From Dinochytrium kinnereticum (lineage: Eukaryota; Chytridiomycota; Chytridiomycetes; Chytridiales; Chytridiaceae): a stretch of DNA of 64,000 nucleotides. Shown here in pieces: positions 27,839-37,999 of the stretch. The notes below the pieces were generated by a model. It worked only from the letters and a program-made list of their open reading frames with translations. It searched no databases and was not told the DNA's origin. The position numbers and the translations under genes are program-made. The stretch lies in contig JADGJT010000002.1 of NCBI GenBank assembly GCA_027604005.1, positions 124,001 to 188,000 of the forward strand. Reading direction: 5' to 3'. How positions within the stretch are numbered: position 1 is the first letter of the stretch; each line of letters starts with the position of its first letter.

Positions 27839-29084
27839 TTATTTTACCGAAATATTTAACGTGATAAGCTCCTGAAGCCAAACAGGTGGTGCGATAGGGC
27901 ATGTGGCCTCTACGATACTTCTAATCGGGTATGATTTCGATATTCCGGATGGCCGGAAAATAGGTTCGAGTTTTCGGGGTATTTTCTCCGCAACCTTTGC
28001 TGACTCGGATGCTCCTGATGGGAGCTCAAAAGCGGGGTACTTATTAATGGTGTATCCACAGCATGAGGAAGGCTTGAATGGAGGCAGCGCGTTTTGGTTA
28101 CGTTGCCTTGAAAGTGAAGGAGCTGCTGATTTTTTTTCTGAGTGGAGAATATAAGGCCTTTGATGTAGCTACATACTTACCACCAATTAATCCTGCAAAG
28201 GAGTTAAAAAAGTCTAGTTTAGCACTGCTAGAGATGAATGCCCTCTCTCCGATCATTTTTTTTTTGCTCTCCAGGCGGTCTTTCTGGTTTGGAAGTCAGA
28301 ACGATATAAACACTAGTGCATACCCTCGTGATCTCCAAATAACGATCATAAGGATCAGATACATATTCATAAGGCTTCCCGATTGTGACATTTGGATAGC
28401 CTAATTGAGTGTTAATGCCGTTCTCACGATTAGAAATGGCTTTCACCATATCCAGTTCCTTTCTTTGGAGGTTTAGTCAGAAAGTTGGGTTTTGATTCTC
28501 CCTTCTCCTCAGCCGGTGCCGACCTCAGGACCAAATCCTTCTTTGGAAGCGGCCATTGCTGCTCAATGGTTCCAAACAGCGAGCCAGATCCTGACCTGAG
28601 GGTGCATGCAAATGAGTTCCCCAAGCTCTTCCAACAACAACAAAAAATAGATAATTCAAATTCCTCACGGTTTTGGAGGAACAGAGGACGGCTTAAATGG
28701 GACTGTCGATATGTTCTTTTCCTTCTGCTGCAGCCTGTAACGCCTTCTCAAAACGACCAAGTCGGTGTAAGGCTCATTCTGTATGAGTTGTCAGAATGCT
28801 TGTCTCAAAAACATTTCGTGTCAACCTCAAACAGACGAATGAAATCCTTGTCGAAGAAGGCATCTCGCGTGTTATGGCCCTTCTTCGGAGGTGTTGTGAG
28901 AAACTGTTTCCCTTTTGCACGGTTGGCTAGAAATCCCTCTGAGGCGTTTGGTAAAAAGTCTGGTATCTAAGCTTCTCGCTTTACCATTCCTTTTATCCGT
29001 AAAGGGCTCCTTTGCGGATATGTATGAGGCCTCGCTGAAGAGACCGATTCTATCCAAATCCTGTCTCTTATCACTTTGCGGCAT
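27839..29084 (-). CDS. CFAP96: cilia- and flagella-associated protein 96 (C4orf47 family)
   Basis: Member of the C4orf47/CFAP96 family, a microtubule protein of cilia and centrosomes. Start MPQSDKRQDLDRIGLFSEAS resembles the human N-terminus. Later exons give PNASEGFLANRAKGKQFLTT, NTRDAFFDKDFIRLFE, SLFGTIEQQWPLPKKDLVL, PNFLTKPPKKGTGYG, YPNVTIGKPYEY and, in the last exon, LPPFKPSSCCGYTINKYPAF, LEPIFRPSGISKSYPIRSIV and stop. These follow human landmarks in the same order (KKGTGYGYANITIGK; FHPPSGPKSRPVESI). Six or more short introns; middle exon joins were read by eye. Presence implies the organism builds a flagellum. It shares the minus strand with MAEA, 224 bp downstream of that gene's stop. 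Confidence 0.88.
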
Positions 29085-29308
29085 GGAGTTCTAACATGTG
29101 TACTCGAAGAACAAAAAGAGTTGGAAAAAACAAAATGTGAAATGGATGCATGCAAGATTGGGGACAAAGTAAATCTCTTCCTTTCTTCTTTCACACAATC
29201 AGACAGGCAAAACAAGAATATTCTTTCAAATTTCTTGTTATTTGAGAGCATGATTTCCAACACCTGCATCAACTTTTCTGCCCAATTCGCTGGGTACCTA
29301 GTGATCGA

Positions 29309-31121
29309 TCATGAAATAAAGGCTTTTCGAGCTTGGGACAGATGGAATTGCTCATGAGTTCGAGGACATACGACAACTCCACCCGCCTTTCTTGCCATGT
29401 CCTCTAGAGACTATAAAATTCAATAGAATAGGTTATTATAAAGGCCAGTAAACCAAATCAAAACAAATTCTCCACCTTTGCCCCGTAAACATTTCCATTC
29501 GGCAGAACCATTGGAGAATTATCTTCGTTCATAATGCCACCAGATATCTTGCAAACCAGGCATGAGTTCAGATGGTGTGCATTCGGGAGCTTGTCAGCAA
29601 TTGCGCCAAATAGATCTGCCGAGCACACGGGGCAGTTTAAGTTCCGGTTGCTCGCATCATAACACATTGGGGTTTTCAATGCAGTAAGACCTGCTTGAAG
29701 ACTAGTCCGAAGAAGAGGCTGACGGGTCAAGCAGTTGAGGGCAAAGTTATCTGCTCGGAATTGTTCAATGAGTTGATTCCACCGTTCCACATCAAATAGC
29801 ATCTACATAAAAAAAAAGAAAGATATGAGATGAGATTGATGCTAGATTGAGGAAATAGGAACAACTAGAATAAACCCCATACCTTGTATCGATCGCATTC
29901 GGTCTGCACATTGAAGGCCAGCAACGCTGAAGCAAGTTGAATTTCCTTCATATATATGTCATTAAAGGGCGTCAACCACTTTCGAAGATAGGTAATAGCA
30001 TCCTTAAGCTTCCTCTCCCGGACAAATTCAATGTATTCCTGCAACCGCAAATTGAATTCAAGCTTGCTCTATTAAGTGCAAAATACTTATCAGCATTACG
30101 AAATGGCTCTCCAATGTAAACCTTAATCTTTTTCAAGCTTGAGCTATTCTCCTTGCACCATTGCAGACATTCCTGACAGTTACGATTACGCAAAGAGCTC
30201 TCTATTTTTCTTGATTGCGTAAAGAGTTCCAGATCAACGAGTTGCTACATCATTTGATTTGCTTTAACAAAAAAATCCTCAAAACTCCAAGAAGCACATA
30301 ACTTTGAAAGCGGCTGAACAAACCTCGATCCCAGATGTATTTGTAAGATAGTCAGCAGACTGAAAAAATCCTTGCCGAAGCATGTAATCGACCAAAATTC
30401 TGTTGAGCCTAGTTTTACTCCACCGCTCGTATCCTGGAGATTCATATAATTGCATTCCTCCAAGCTCATTTAAATGCTCGAGTCGTGAGCGACTTCTCTG
30501 GACGATGGCGGCTTCATCCGATTTGGAATCCTTAAGCTAGGAAAATAGTGGTGTTAGACATGGCAATATTGGAGGCTTCTTAAACTAAACAAAAAAATAA
30601 ATCAGGAGGCGATGGTAAATGGACTATTACCAACTTGTGACGCGGGGGAATAAACTTACTTTCCGCTTCAAAGAATGCAGACGATTAACCATGCCATCAA
30701 GGGATTTGATGGCATCCTCCGCAGATGTTGAATCGGCGTCCTTTTCCAGCAAGGCTTCTGCAGCGGAGTTGACCAGAGTGAGTTCCTTTTCAAAATGGCG
30801 TTGAGATGTTTTGAAGGCTCTCTTGAACTGCTCCAGCGGGACCTTTTCATACCAAACAATTGCGAAATGGTAATAATCAGATAGATATGGGAGCAAGGAA
30901 TGAGGGTGAATGAGTGGAATGGATACGGAATAATACCTTGATCAGAGGCTGCTCGAGGTTTGTGAGACCTGCAGAAGCGATGAAACCAGAACAAGCAGAG
31001 GATTAGAAGCGTGGGAAGCAAGAGGATGCGGCACAGAGCAGCAGCAGCAGCAGCAGCAGCAATCAATGCCGCTCGTTGCGTGTGCAGAAGCGATCAACAG
31101 ACCATCCGCGTTCAGCTTCAT
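29309..31121 (-). CDS. MAEA: GID/CTLH E3 ligase RING-like subunit MAEA (Gid9/Fyv10)
   Basis: One of the two RING-type subunits of the GID/CTLH ubiquitin ligase that targets gluconeogenic enzymes and other substrates. The first exon MKLNAD joins to GLTNLEQPLIK and VPLEQFKRAFKTSQRHFEKE. A coiled coil, LisH/CTLH and CRA regions follow (YIEFVRERKLKDAITYLRKW; LFDVERWNQLIEQFRADNFA). The degenerate RING reads CPVCSADLFGAIADKLPNAH, HLNSCLVCKISGGIMNEDNS, PMVLPNGNVYG. A final exon, after an intron with donor GTGGAG, gives SLEDMARKAGGVVVCPRTHE and ends ARKAFIS, matching the family end. Without that exon the frame stops at 29458, losing the last conserved block. A CAG-repeat run lies in the first intron near 31037-31063. 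Confidence 0.93.
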
Positions 31122-31335
31122 TGCGGGTGCAGTGATGGTTTGGAGTAGGAGGAGTAGGAGGAGGAGGTGTTGGAGGTGAAGGTGAGTGACAACCAACCAA
31201 AATCAGAAATAAATAAATAAATAATAGTAACCCCCAACACCAAAAAATCACAAAGCAAAGAAAGATTCGCAAGAAGGCCCAGCGGCTCCCCCCGTGTCAC
31301 ATTTGAAACAAGCATCAACTCTCCAGCCAGCAACG

Positions 31336-32734
31336 ATGGCCACAGCACCCGCCATCCCTCCTGCAGCAGACTCGTCCTCTGCATCCATCGCAATGAGCCA
31401 GACCGGCAGCCTGCAGCCGCTGCTCACCGGCGACTACATGGGCAGCGACAGGATGCTGGCCGAGGCTTTGTCTGTGCTCTGTCAGGGCCTATACGGGCTG
31501 CTGGAGCGGGCAGAGTTCTCTCGATCGCACTCCGTCTCCCCTGCATCTCTTCAGGCTCTTGACGCTGAGATGAGAGAGAAGATTGAAAGTGTGCGAAGGA
31601 AGCGTCCTGACTCACAGGTGATACTCTCAGAGGAGCACATGAGGCTTTGGCAGGAGATAGACAGGCTGGTGGCTTTGATCGAGAGCCTCATGTCGTCAGG
31701 AAGCCCTGGTGGTAAGGCCGCCTTACCTCCTCCGACCTACAAAGAGGCCATGGCTGGAGTCAAGGTGGCGAATCAAGATTTTAATTCTCTACATGACGTC
31801 GTTAATGCTATCGACCGGATTCTATCTGCCGCCCCAAGGATGGTGAATCAAACCGCTGCCGTCTCTGATCGCCAGAAGCAGAGATTGGCCGCTGCTTCTA
31901 TGGTTGCGCTCATTGAGCGTCTCCTCGCTGGTCGAGAGGAGTTTGAGGCCCAAAGGGCAGTCGCCACACAACCCTCCAGGCACGCCGTTCTCAACGACCT
32001 CATCGATCGCATCGTCACCGCTGGTGGAAGGACCTATTCAGACCAAAGAGTCGAGCTTTCTGCCTACCAAAGGGATCTCATGGATCTCATCAGGTTGATC
32101 CGTGTGATTGAGCAGCAAAAAGGGCGTTATGCCAACCAGGTATGTTTTAACCCTATTTTCAACATGCACGTCTTGCAAGATATCGGCAGATGGCGGGCGC
32201 CATATTCTTTTGGAAAGACTTTGGAAGATGGAGGGCGTGACGTTGGCGGAAGGTCTTTCAGACTTGACGCTACTGAAACAAACCTCACACTTGCAGTCTT
32301 TTTCATCCCCATGTAGCTATAACATACTGACTTATCATCATCTCTAAAGGACTATGAGAGCCGGGAGATGATCCTTCAGCGCGACCTTGCGGCTCTCGAA
32401 AAGGAAATCAACGCTTATGAAAAAACCCAAATGCTAGACCAACGTTTTATTGTTTCAGATGCGAAGCAGCGAGATATGTTTATGAAAAACATGGTCGCAC
32501 GCATCTGCCGTATGGAGGATCGCCGCTTCGAGAATCAGGATGCTGTCGCGGTGAAGGATCTTAGGGAGGACAGCATTGAGGAGGTAATTTCGCCTCTTTA
32601 TCCCGAAATCATCTTTTCTTTCATTCCGTATTGTCGTTATCATATCTTGACCGTTTCCTTTACCTTTCTAGCTGATGATGCGTCTGAACAAGGCGCAGCG
32701 CATGGACGATCAGCGCGCTTTCTTGCTTCGCTAG
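31336..32734 (+). CDS. hypothetical alpha-helical protein, about 420 residues
   Basis: Three exons: a first of about 270 codons (MATAPAIPPAADSSSASIAM to KGRYANQ), a second starting DYESREMILQRDLAALEKEI, and a third LMMRLNKAQRMDDQRAFLLR. Apart from a short Ala/Pro/Ser-rich start the whole protein predicts as amphipathic helices rich in Arg, Glu, Leu and Met, with a coiled-coil-like C-terminus. A PPPTY motif (around residue 130) could bind WW domains. No family recognised. Well-preserved frame and biased codon use argue strongly for a real gene. It is divergent from MAEA with 214 bp between them. Confidence 0.75.
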
Positions 32735-32901
32735 AGTCAATTCTTTTCATTCCTTTTCCGGCTGTTATCTCCATCTTCCCTTTTCCGTTTCTTTCTGTAA
32801 AATCAATGCATAGTCAGATATAAAAAAACAGACAACAGACCCAGCACAACATGTTCACCTCATCCCTCCCTGTAAGATACCTTGAAAATTTTCTTGCGCC
32901 A

Positions 32902-35555
32902 ATGGATGACTTTGGCTCAGGCGTATGGGACGACGCTCCGTCGTCCTCAACTCGACCATTTTTTGAACAGCCCCTGACTACCTCCTCTCCATTCGCATCG
33001 GAGCCTCAAGATGAGGATGAGTCGCATTCCGTTCCGGCAAAGCCTGAAATGCCTGAGCCGCTTGAATACTCGTCAGCCTTCTCCTCCGTTCCAAGCGTGT
33101 CCAACCCAACCCCGACCAACAGCCTAAACGGCTACGGAGGATTTGGCCATGCCCCTATACTTCCGCCTGCAGCTTCCTCTAGCCTTGTTTCAAACCCTCT
33201 TCTCTCGTCCTTCCCTGCCTCCCCTTCTCCATTCGACACGGATCTCCCATCCGGCAACAAAGCCTCTGACCCAGACGACTTTTACCTGAGGGCGGGAATT
33301 GGAAGTCTCCGTCTAGCAGAGACACGGGCCTCAGCAGACAATGCGTCCATCATCCCTATCCCACCGTCTGAAACAGGAACTATTGGTTCTGTTGATGACG
33401 ACGCTGAGGCTCGTGGACCTCTTTCTTTGCATTCGGCTGCCGCGCACTCGGCCTGGGGTCAAGAACCACCGAGCGTTACTACGACAAAATCGAGTGGAAC
33501 TAGTGGATTCTTTGATCCTTTACAACATGCTGTCGATGATCATTACGGGGGGGCTTCTATGGTGCCGGAGGCTTTGGCAGCGAAAGAAAACATCCAGTTA
33601 TCTCGAAGCGATGTGCCATCTGGACAGACTAGCTCAACCAACGAGGTTAAAGATCTCCCTTCCCCCCAAATGGTTGCAGTTGGTTAAGGCGCATGGCTTA
33701 TGATAAGAAATGGTCTTCACTGTATCTAAATTATTTCCTTTGCAGCCAACCTTTGAAACTTCAGAATACGAGTTCGATGTCTCCGTCTCGGAGCCTCAAA
33801 AGATTGGGGACCCATTGAGTGCACACGTGTCCTACAAAGTCAGAACAAAGGTAATGCCATTTCCGTCCTTTCACAATTGACCAGGTATTCTGTTCAAAAC
33901 TTGTTTAAGCAGACAAATGCACCCGGATTTCGGAATCTGGATTTCACGGTCAGCCGCAGATATAGAGATTTTCTATGGCTCTATAACCAGCTCACGATTC
34001 GATATCCTGGAGTCATTGTCCCACCCGTTCCAGAAAAGCACGCTATTGGTATGCTTTAGATTTTTCTTAGACTTTCCCAATCTTGATGCTCATTACTCTA
34101 TCACAGGAAGGTTCCAGGACGATTTTGTGGAATCTAGACGTTTTGCCTTGGAGCGATGCATCAAAAAGATTGTTTCACATCCCCTTCTTCAGCTGGACGA
34201 GGACGTCAAGATGTTCCTAGAATCGGAGTCTTTTGCGGTTGATGTAAGCCCTTTCACCCCTTACACTTTTGTTCCATTGCTCCTTTGTTGTATTTGTTGA
34301 GTCGCTCACCGTGTCATTTCAGAAAAAGCGTGATGACACAGCAAAGGGCGGTCTCATGGCGGCATTTAACACTGCGATGTCGACTGCGGCTGCTATTACG
34401 ACCTCTAGAATCGATAACGACCAGGTAGGCCCGGTCCTGCAGAAATGTCCATGTTAAGGCTTGGGTGCTTTGCAGATCTTTGAGGGTCGCCGAGATCAGA
34501 TAGATGCCGTTGAGGGTCAGCTTCGTGCCCTTCTTAAGGCTTTAGAATCCCTGTCAAAGTATCGCAAAGGTATATTCTGTTTATCTAATCAATTTGAAGT
34601 CCTTGCTTGCGCAAAGTTATTTGACGCCTAACCTTTTCTTGGACCCAAAGATCTTGGTAGTGCGACTTACGACTTCGGAGAGAGCATGATCGCGCTTGCA
34701 TCTGTTGAAGTCAATAAGCCTGTCGCTAGCAACCTGGTGGTTTTGGGGAATATTCAGAAGAAGATTAAGGAGATTCACGATAAGCAGGTAAGAATAGCGG
34801 TGAAGAACATGCTGTCAAGTTCCGCAGGAGAAATTAAGTCATCGCTGTTTTACAGGCCAAGCAAGATATGTATCACATTATTAGTGTGGTTGATGAGCAC
34901 ATTCGCATTATTAGCTCCGTAAAGGTACTTAACCTTGCTCGATCCAGTCGCTGACTGATTTTTCAGAATGCTTTCAATTCTCGATTGAAATGCTATCAAA
35001 GTTGGCAGACGTCGGAGAGTAACTTCATCCGGAAAAAAGAGGTGCTGGATCGGGTTAAGAGTACAGCAAAAGTTCGATTGGATAAGATATCCGTGGGTTC
35101 CTCCGAAGTTGCAGAGGTACGTGATTAATATCTCTTTTATAATATTATGATGCTTTCTTTTTCCCTTTGTTTTGTTTAGAGCATTTTACTCGAATCTCTC
35201 TGTATTGAATCTAATTTTCATTATGAATCAGCTCGAGAAGCAACTCCTACAAAGCCGAAAGGCTTTTGATGATACAACAACTCTCTTGCGTGTCGAACTG
35301 GACCGTTATGAGAAGGAAAAGATTGTTGACTTTACGATCGCTATCCAAGGCTTTTTGCGCTCATTGATTGAAACTCAGAAAGAAGTAAGGCCTTATCTTT
35401 CTTCCATTTTGTTTTGGTTTATTTTCTGCTACATAAGGTGTTTACTAATGTTTTGGGTATTCTTGTAGATTATTGCGCTTTGGCAGACCTATCAAGTCGA
35501 AGCAAGCCAGCCGTCCGATCCTATTTCCTCCAGTTATTCCTCGTCTGCTTTCTGA
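32902..35555 (+). CDS. VPS5: Vps5/SNX1-type sorting nexin (retromer)
   Basis: PX-BAR sorting nexin of the retromer coat, which tubulates endosomes for retrieval to the Golgi. Start MDDFGSGVWDDAPSSS begins a Ser/Pro-rich disordered tail of roughly 260 residues. The PX domain follows: FDVSVSEPQKIGDPLSAHVS, YKVRTKTNAPGF, FTVSRRYRDFLWLYNQL and IVPPVPEKHAIGRFQDDFVE (with the lipid-binding RRY and PP loop). The BAR domain runs from FEGRRDQIDAVEGQLRALLK to TLLRVELDRYEKEKIVDFTI and IALWQTYQ. An in-frame ATG at 32851 adds 17 unlikely residues containing a strong donor (GTAAGA), so the later start was preferred. About ten introns. Confidence 0.92.
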
Positions 35556-35654
35556 TGAAGATCTTTTCTCTTCCGTTGTATGATGCTGCCTGATACCTCC
35601 AGAAAAAAATGTCAGTTTGCCAATATAGTAATAGTGTAAACATACGCTTTGTTT

Positions 35655-36936
35655 TTACACTGTTGCTTCCGCCAACGCATTATTCGTACTTGTAAAATGT
35701 CCTTTTCTCGGCTGCCAAGGCTTTCCCTCAATTCCCAAAATCCGAAGGTTGTCTTGCCGCATAAGTCCCTCTTCTTGCAGGATCCGCGGAATGGCATCTG
35801 AAACGGTTTTCATTTGAAGCTGCGGCATTACGGCGTCGAGCTCATCGACTTCTACAGGCCGTTCATACTGTAGATTGTAGTCAAGGCTATAGAGATTCCG
35901 CATCAAGTTGATGTTTTCAATTTCTAGAGCCTCCACGGATCTCTTTATCTTTTCAGCATCGCTACCAAGGACATGAACAAGCTCTTTGAGCTTTCGGTTG
36001 CGCTTTACGATCTTCATCCGGGCCATGGTCATACGCTCTATACCTTGCTTTTCGAGGGAGTTTATTTTTACGCGTAAAAGGGAAGGGCCCAACCTTGTTA
36101 GCGTTGGTTTCAATCTCACTTATCACTTGCTCCGCGCGTCTTGCCGTGGCCAAAACTGAAGCCTCGTGCTTTGTTTGTATCTTCTTGATTTCTTTCTCCC
36201 TTTGCTCGGCCTTTTGTTGCGCCACTTCCTTCATTTTGAGCACCTCCATCTCCTGTAACGAAGGCCCTCCTGAAGCTTGAAACATATGCAAGCCTGATAT
36301 CTGTTCTGTGCATTTTTCGATTTCCGTTTCATACTTTTCCACGAGATCTCTCAGATCTGTTGATTCAGATTACTTTGATGTGCCATGCGCGATGTGGTCT
36401 TCCTTACTTTCTAATTCGCTCCAATGGTTTGAGGACCCCGGGTCAGATTTTAGAGATTGGTCGAGGGCTGCATGGGCTTCATCGCGGGTTACTGCCATGG
36501 TATCTATTTGAACAGACAGGATTTCTGTTCCATCCAGCAAGTTGCGCATGTATCCATACTGTAATTGGACAAACAATTAGTAGTGCACTGAGCCACGTGC
36601 TAAACAAAACCTCGGCCTTTTCAAGCTTATGAAGGCTGTCTCTGTTCTTTTTCAGTAGTTCTTTCCTGCGAAAGTATCTCAGTAAAGCATGACTCATCCC
36701 TTCATATTCTTACTGTTGAAGGTACCACCGCTTATAAAAGTTCATTGAGCGTTCCTTTGACTCGACCCTAACCCAATGTTGTTAGCCAAATCTCCGAATG
36801 TCGAATATTACAGAAGATACGACATCAGAGCGTTCGCCTGCTCAGATGGCAACGGGTTTGCTGACTTCTTCCCCCTCTTGCTCTTTCCTTTGCCCTTGCC
36901 GGCCCCGCCCCCACCCTTCTTGGCCTTCTTTGCCAT
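35655..36936 (-). CDS. coiled-coil protein, possibly ciliary
   Basis: Start MAKKAKKGGGGAGKGKGKSK, a Lys/Gly-rich head, then SANPLPSEQANALMSYL and almost continuous coiled coil (RVESKERSMNFYKRWY, KELLKKNRDSLHKLEKAE, YGYMRNLLDGTEILSVQIDT, VLKMKEVAQQKAEQREKEIK, KHEASVLATARRAEQVISEI, IERMTMARMKIVKRNRKLKE). The C-terminus has a non-helical tail (LRILGIEGKPWQPRKGHFTS). The Lys/Gly head followed by a long coiled coil and a block of TARRAEQ type resembles axonemal or basal-body proteins such as CFAP157 or BBOF1, but this is a resemblance of layout only. Six or more short introns. Divergent from FANCL with only 80 bp between starts. Confidence 0.7.
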
Positions 36937-37016
36937 GACGATAGTTTGTCACGCAACGCAGATCAAGGAGATTGTCACCCCGAAGATCCCAAACATAAGA
37001 AGTACACCCAGTAGCC

Positions 37017-37946
37017 ATGAGCCTTCGGACACATTTTGAGCTGGGGGAGAGAGAGGCGGATATTCCGGCGCAAGTTCGGCAGGTGCTTCTTGGAAATATC
37101 AAGTATGCTACAGTTGAGGATATGATGATTCGGATAGAAATGGTGGGGAGTTTGCTGTTAGGTGTTGGGATTATCTTGCTTAAAGTTTATTGGCCAGATC
37201 GTAGTTCTACTTCAACCTTTCTGGTGAGATTAACGGCCGTTATGTCTTAAGCTTACGAAACACAGGGATGCCATTAACGAGCTGGATGTTAATTGTCAAG
37301 TCCTGGATGGAACCGCAAATGTCAAGAATCTTTGTTTTCGGAAGATAGCCTTAGGTTTCTTGCGATTCTCATGTTAAGTATGGTAACGGCCTATGTAGAC
37401 GGGAACTGTACGGCTCTTATTACTATCGACCCTTGGGCACCGACATTTTTTCCAAATATAGCATTTGCCGGACCCCCTCATAAGATTGAGGAAATATATC
37501 AACTTTACGCCGAGAACCGGCCTAACTGGTATGCTTCTCCACTTTAACACTCCGTAATCTTCTAATGAATTGTGAAGGGATTCAAGTGCAACTCCTTATC
37601 GAAACCTTTGCGATATGCTGCCAGGCAAAATCATCCCAAGGAAGAAAATTGAAAAGACTCTCGACAGAGACTTCCCCTGTTCAATATGTGCGTCGCCGTT
37701 TGATTCTCAAGCACTCAATTTGACATGCGCCAAGTGCACTTCGCGGTTTCACACTCAATGGTAAGGGGGGTTTTTGGGTTGAAATGCAAAAACTAATATT
37801 TTTATGTAGTCTTGTAAGCCTTCAAAACAACTACTATGGAATTAAAACCATTTTAGGCCGAATGGTTCTCGATGCTCCCAACAACCGGAATGCTGCAACC
37901 AGAACCTCAAAAATGCCCTCAATGTGGCGAAGAAATAGCTATTTGA
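37017..37946 (+). CDS. FANCL: Fanconi anaemia E3 ubiquitin ligase FANCL, short form
   Basis: RING-type E3 that monoubiquitinates FANCD2/FANCI in DNA crosslink repair. Seven exons (37017-37142, 37186-37223, 37266-37354, 37399-37528, 37578-37760, 37810-37813, 37857-37946) give 660 nt, 219 residues. LLQPFWDAINELD and LCFRKIALD match the human KAFWDVMDEID and ARRIALG; ITIDPWAPTFFPNIAFAG matches the human EVDPRHPTMLPECFFLG. The RING reads CSICASPFDSQALNLTCAKC, FHTQCLAEWF, KCPQCGEEIAI. At 219 residues it lacks the N-terminal ELF domain and part of the URD present in the 375-residue human protein. The first exon is the least certain part. Convergent with Hook, 53 bp away. Confidence 0.85.
37810..37813 (+). 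other. FANCL: 4-nt microexon (TCTT) of FANCL
   Basis: Donor GTAAGG at 37761 and acceptor TATGTAG at 37809 (49-nt intron), then TCTT, then donor GTAAGC and acceptor TTTTAG at 37856 (43-nt intron). With these four bases the RING continues HTQC-L-AEWF and reaches KCPQCGEEI. Direct joining of the outer exons gives HTQWPNGSR and ends in AKK without the last zinc-binding Cys pair; reading through the second intron also loses it. Confidence 0.75.
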
Positions 37947-37999
37947 CACACAATTACAAGAGAAAAGTTTGGCGAATGATAAAATGGGTGTCAGTGATC

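Noticed and set aside
32851..32901. Earlier ATG for the sorting nexin
   Set aside because: Adds MFTSSLPVRYLENFLAP, unlike the acidic start typical of Vps5, and contains a strong splice donor.
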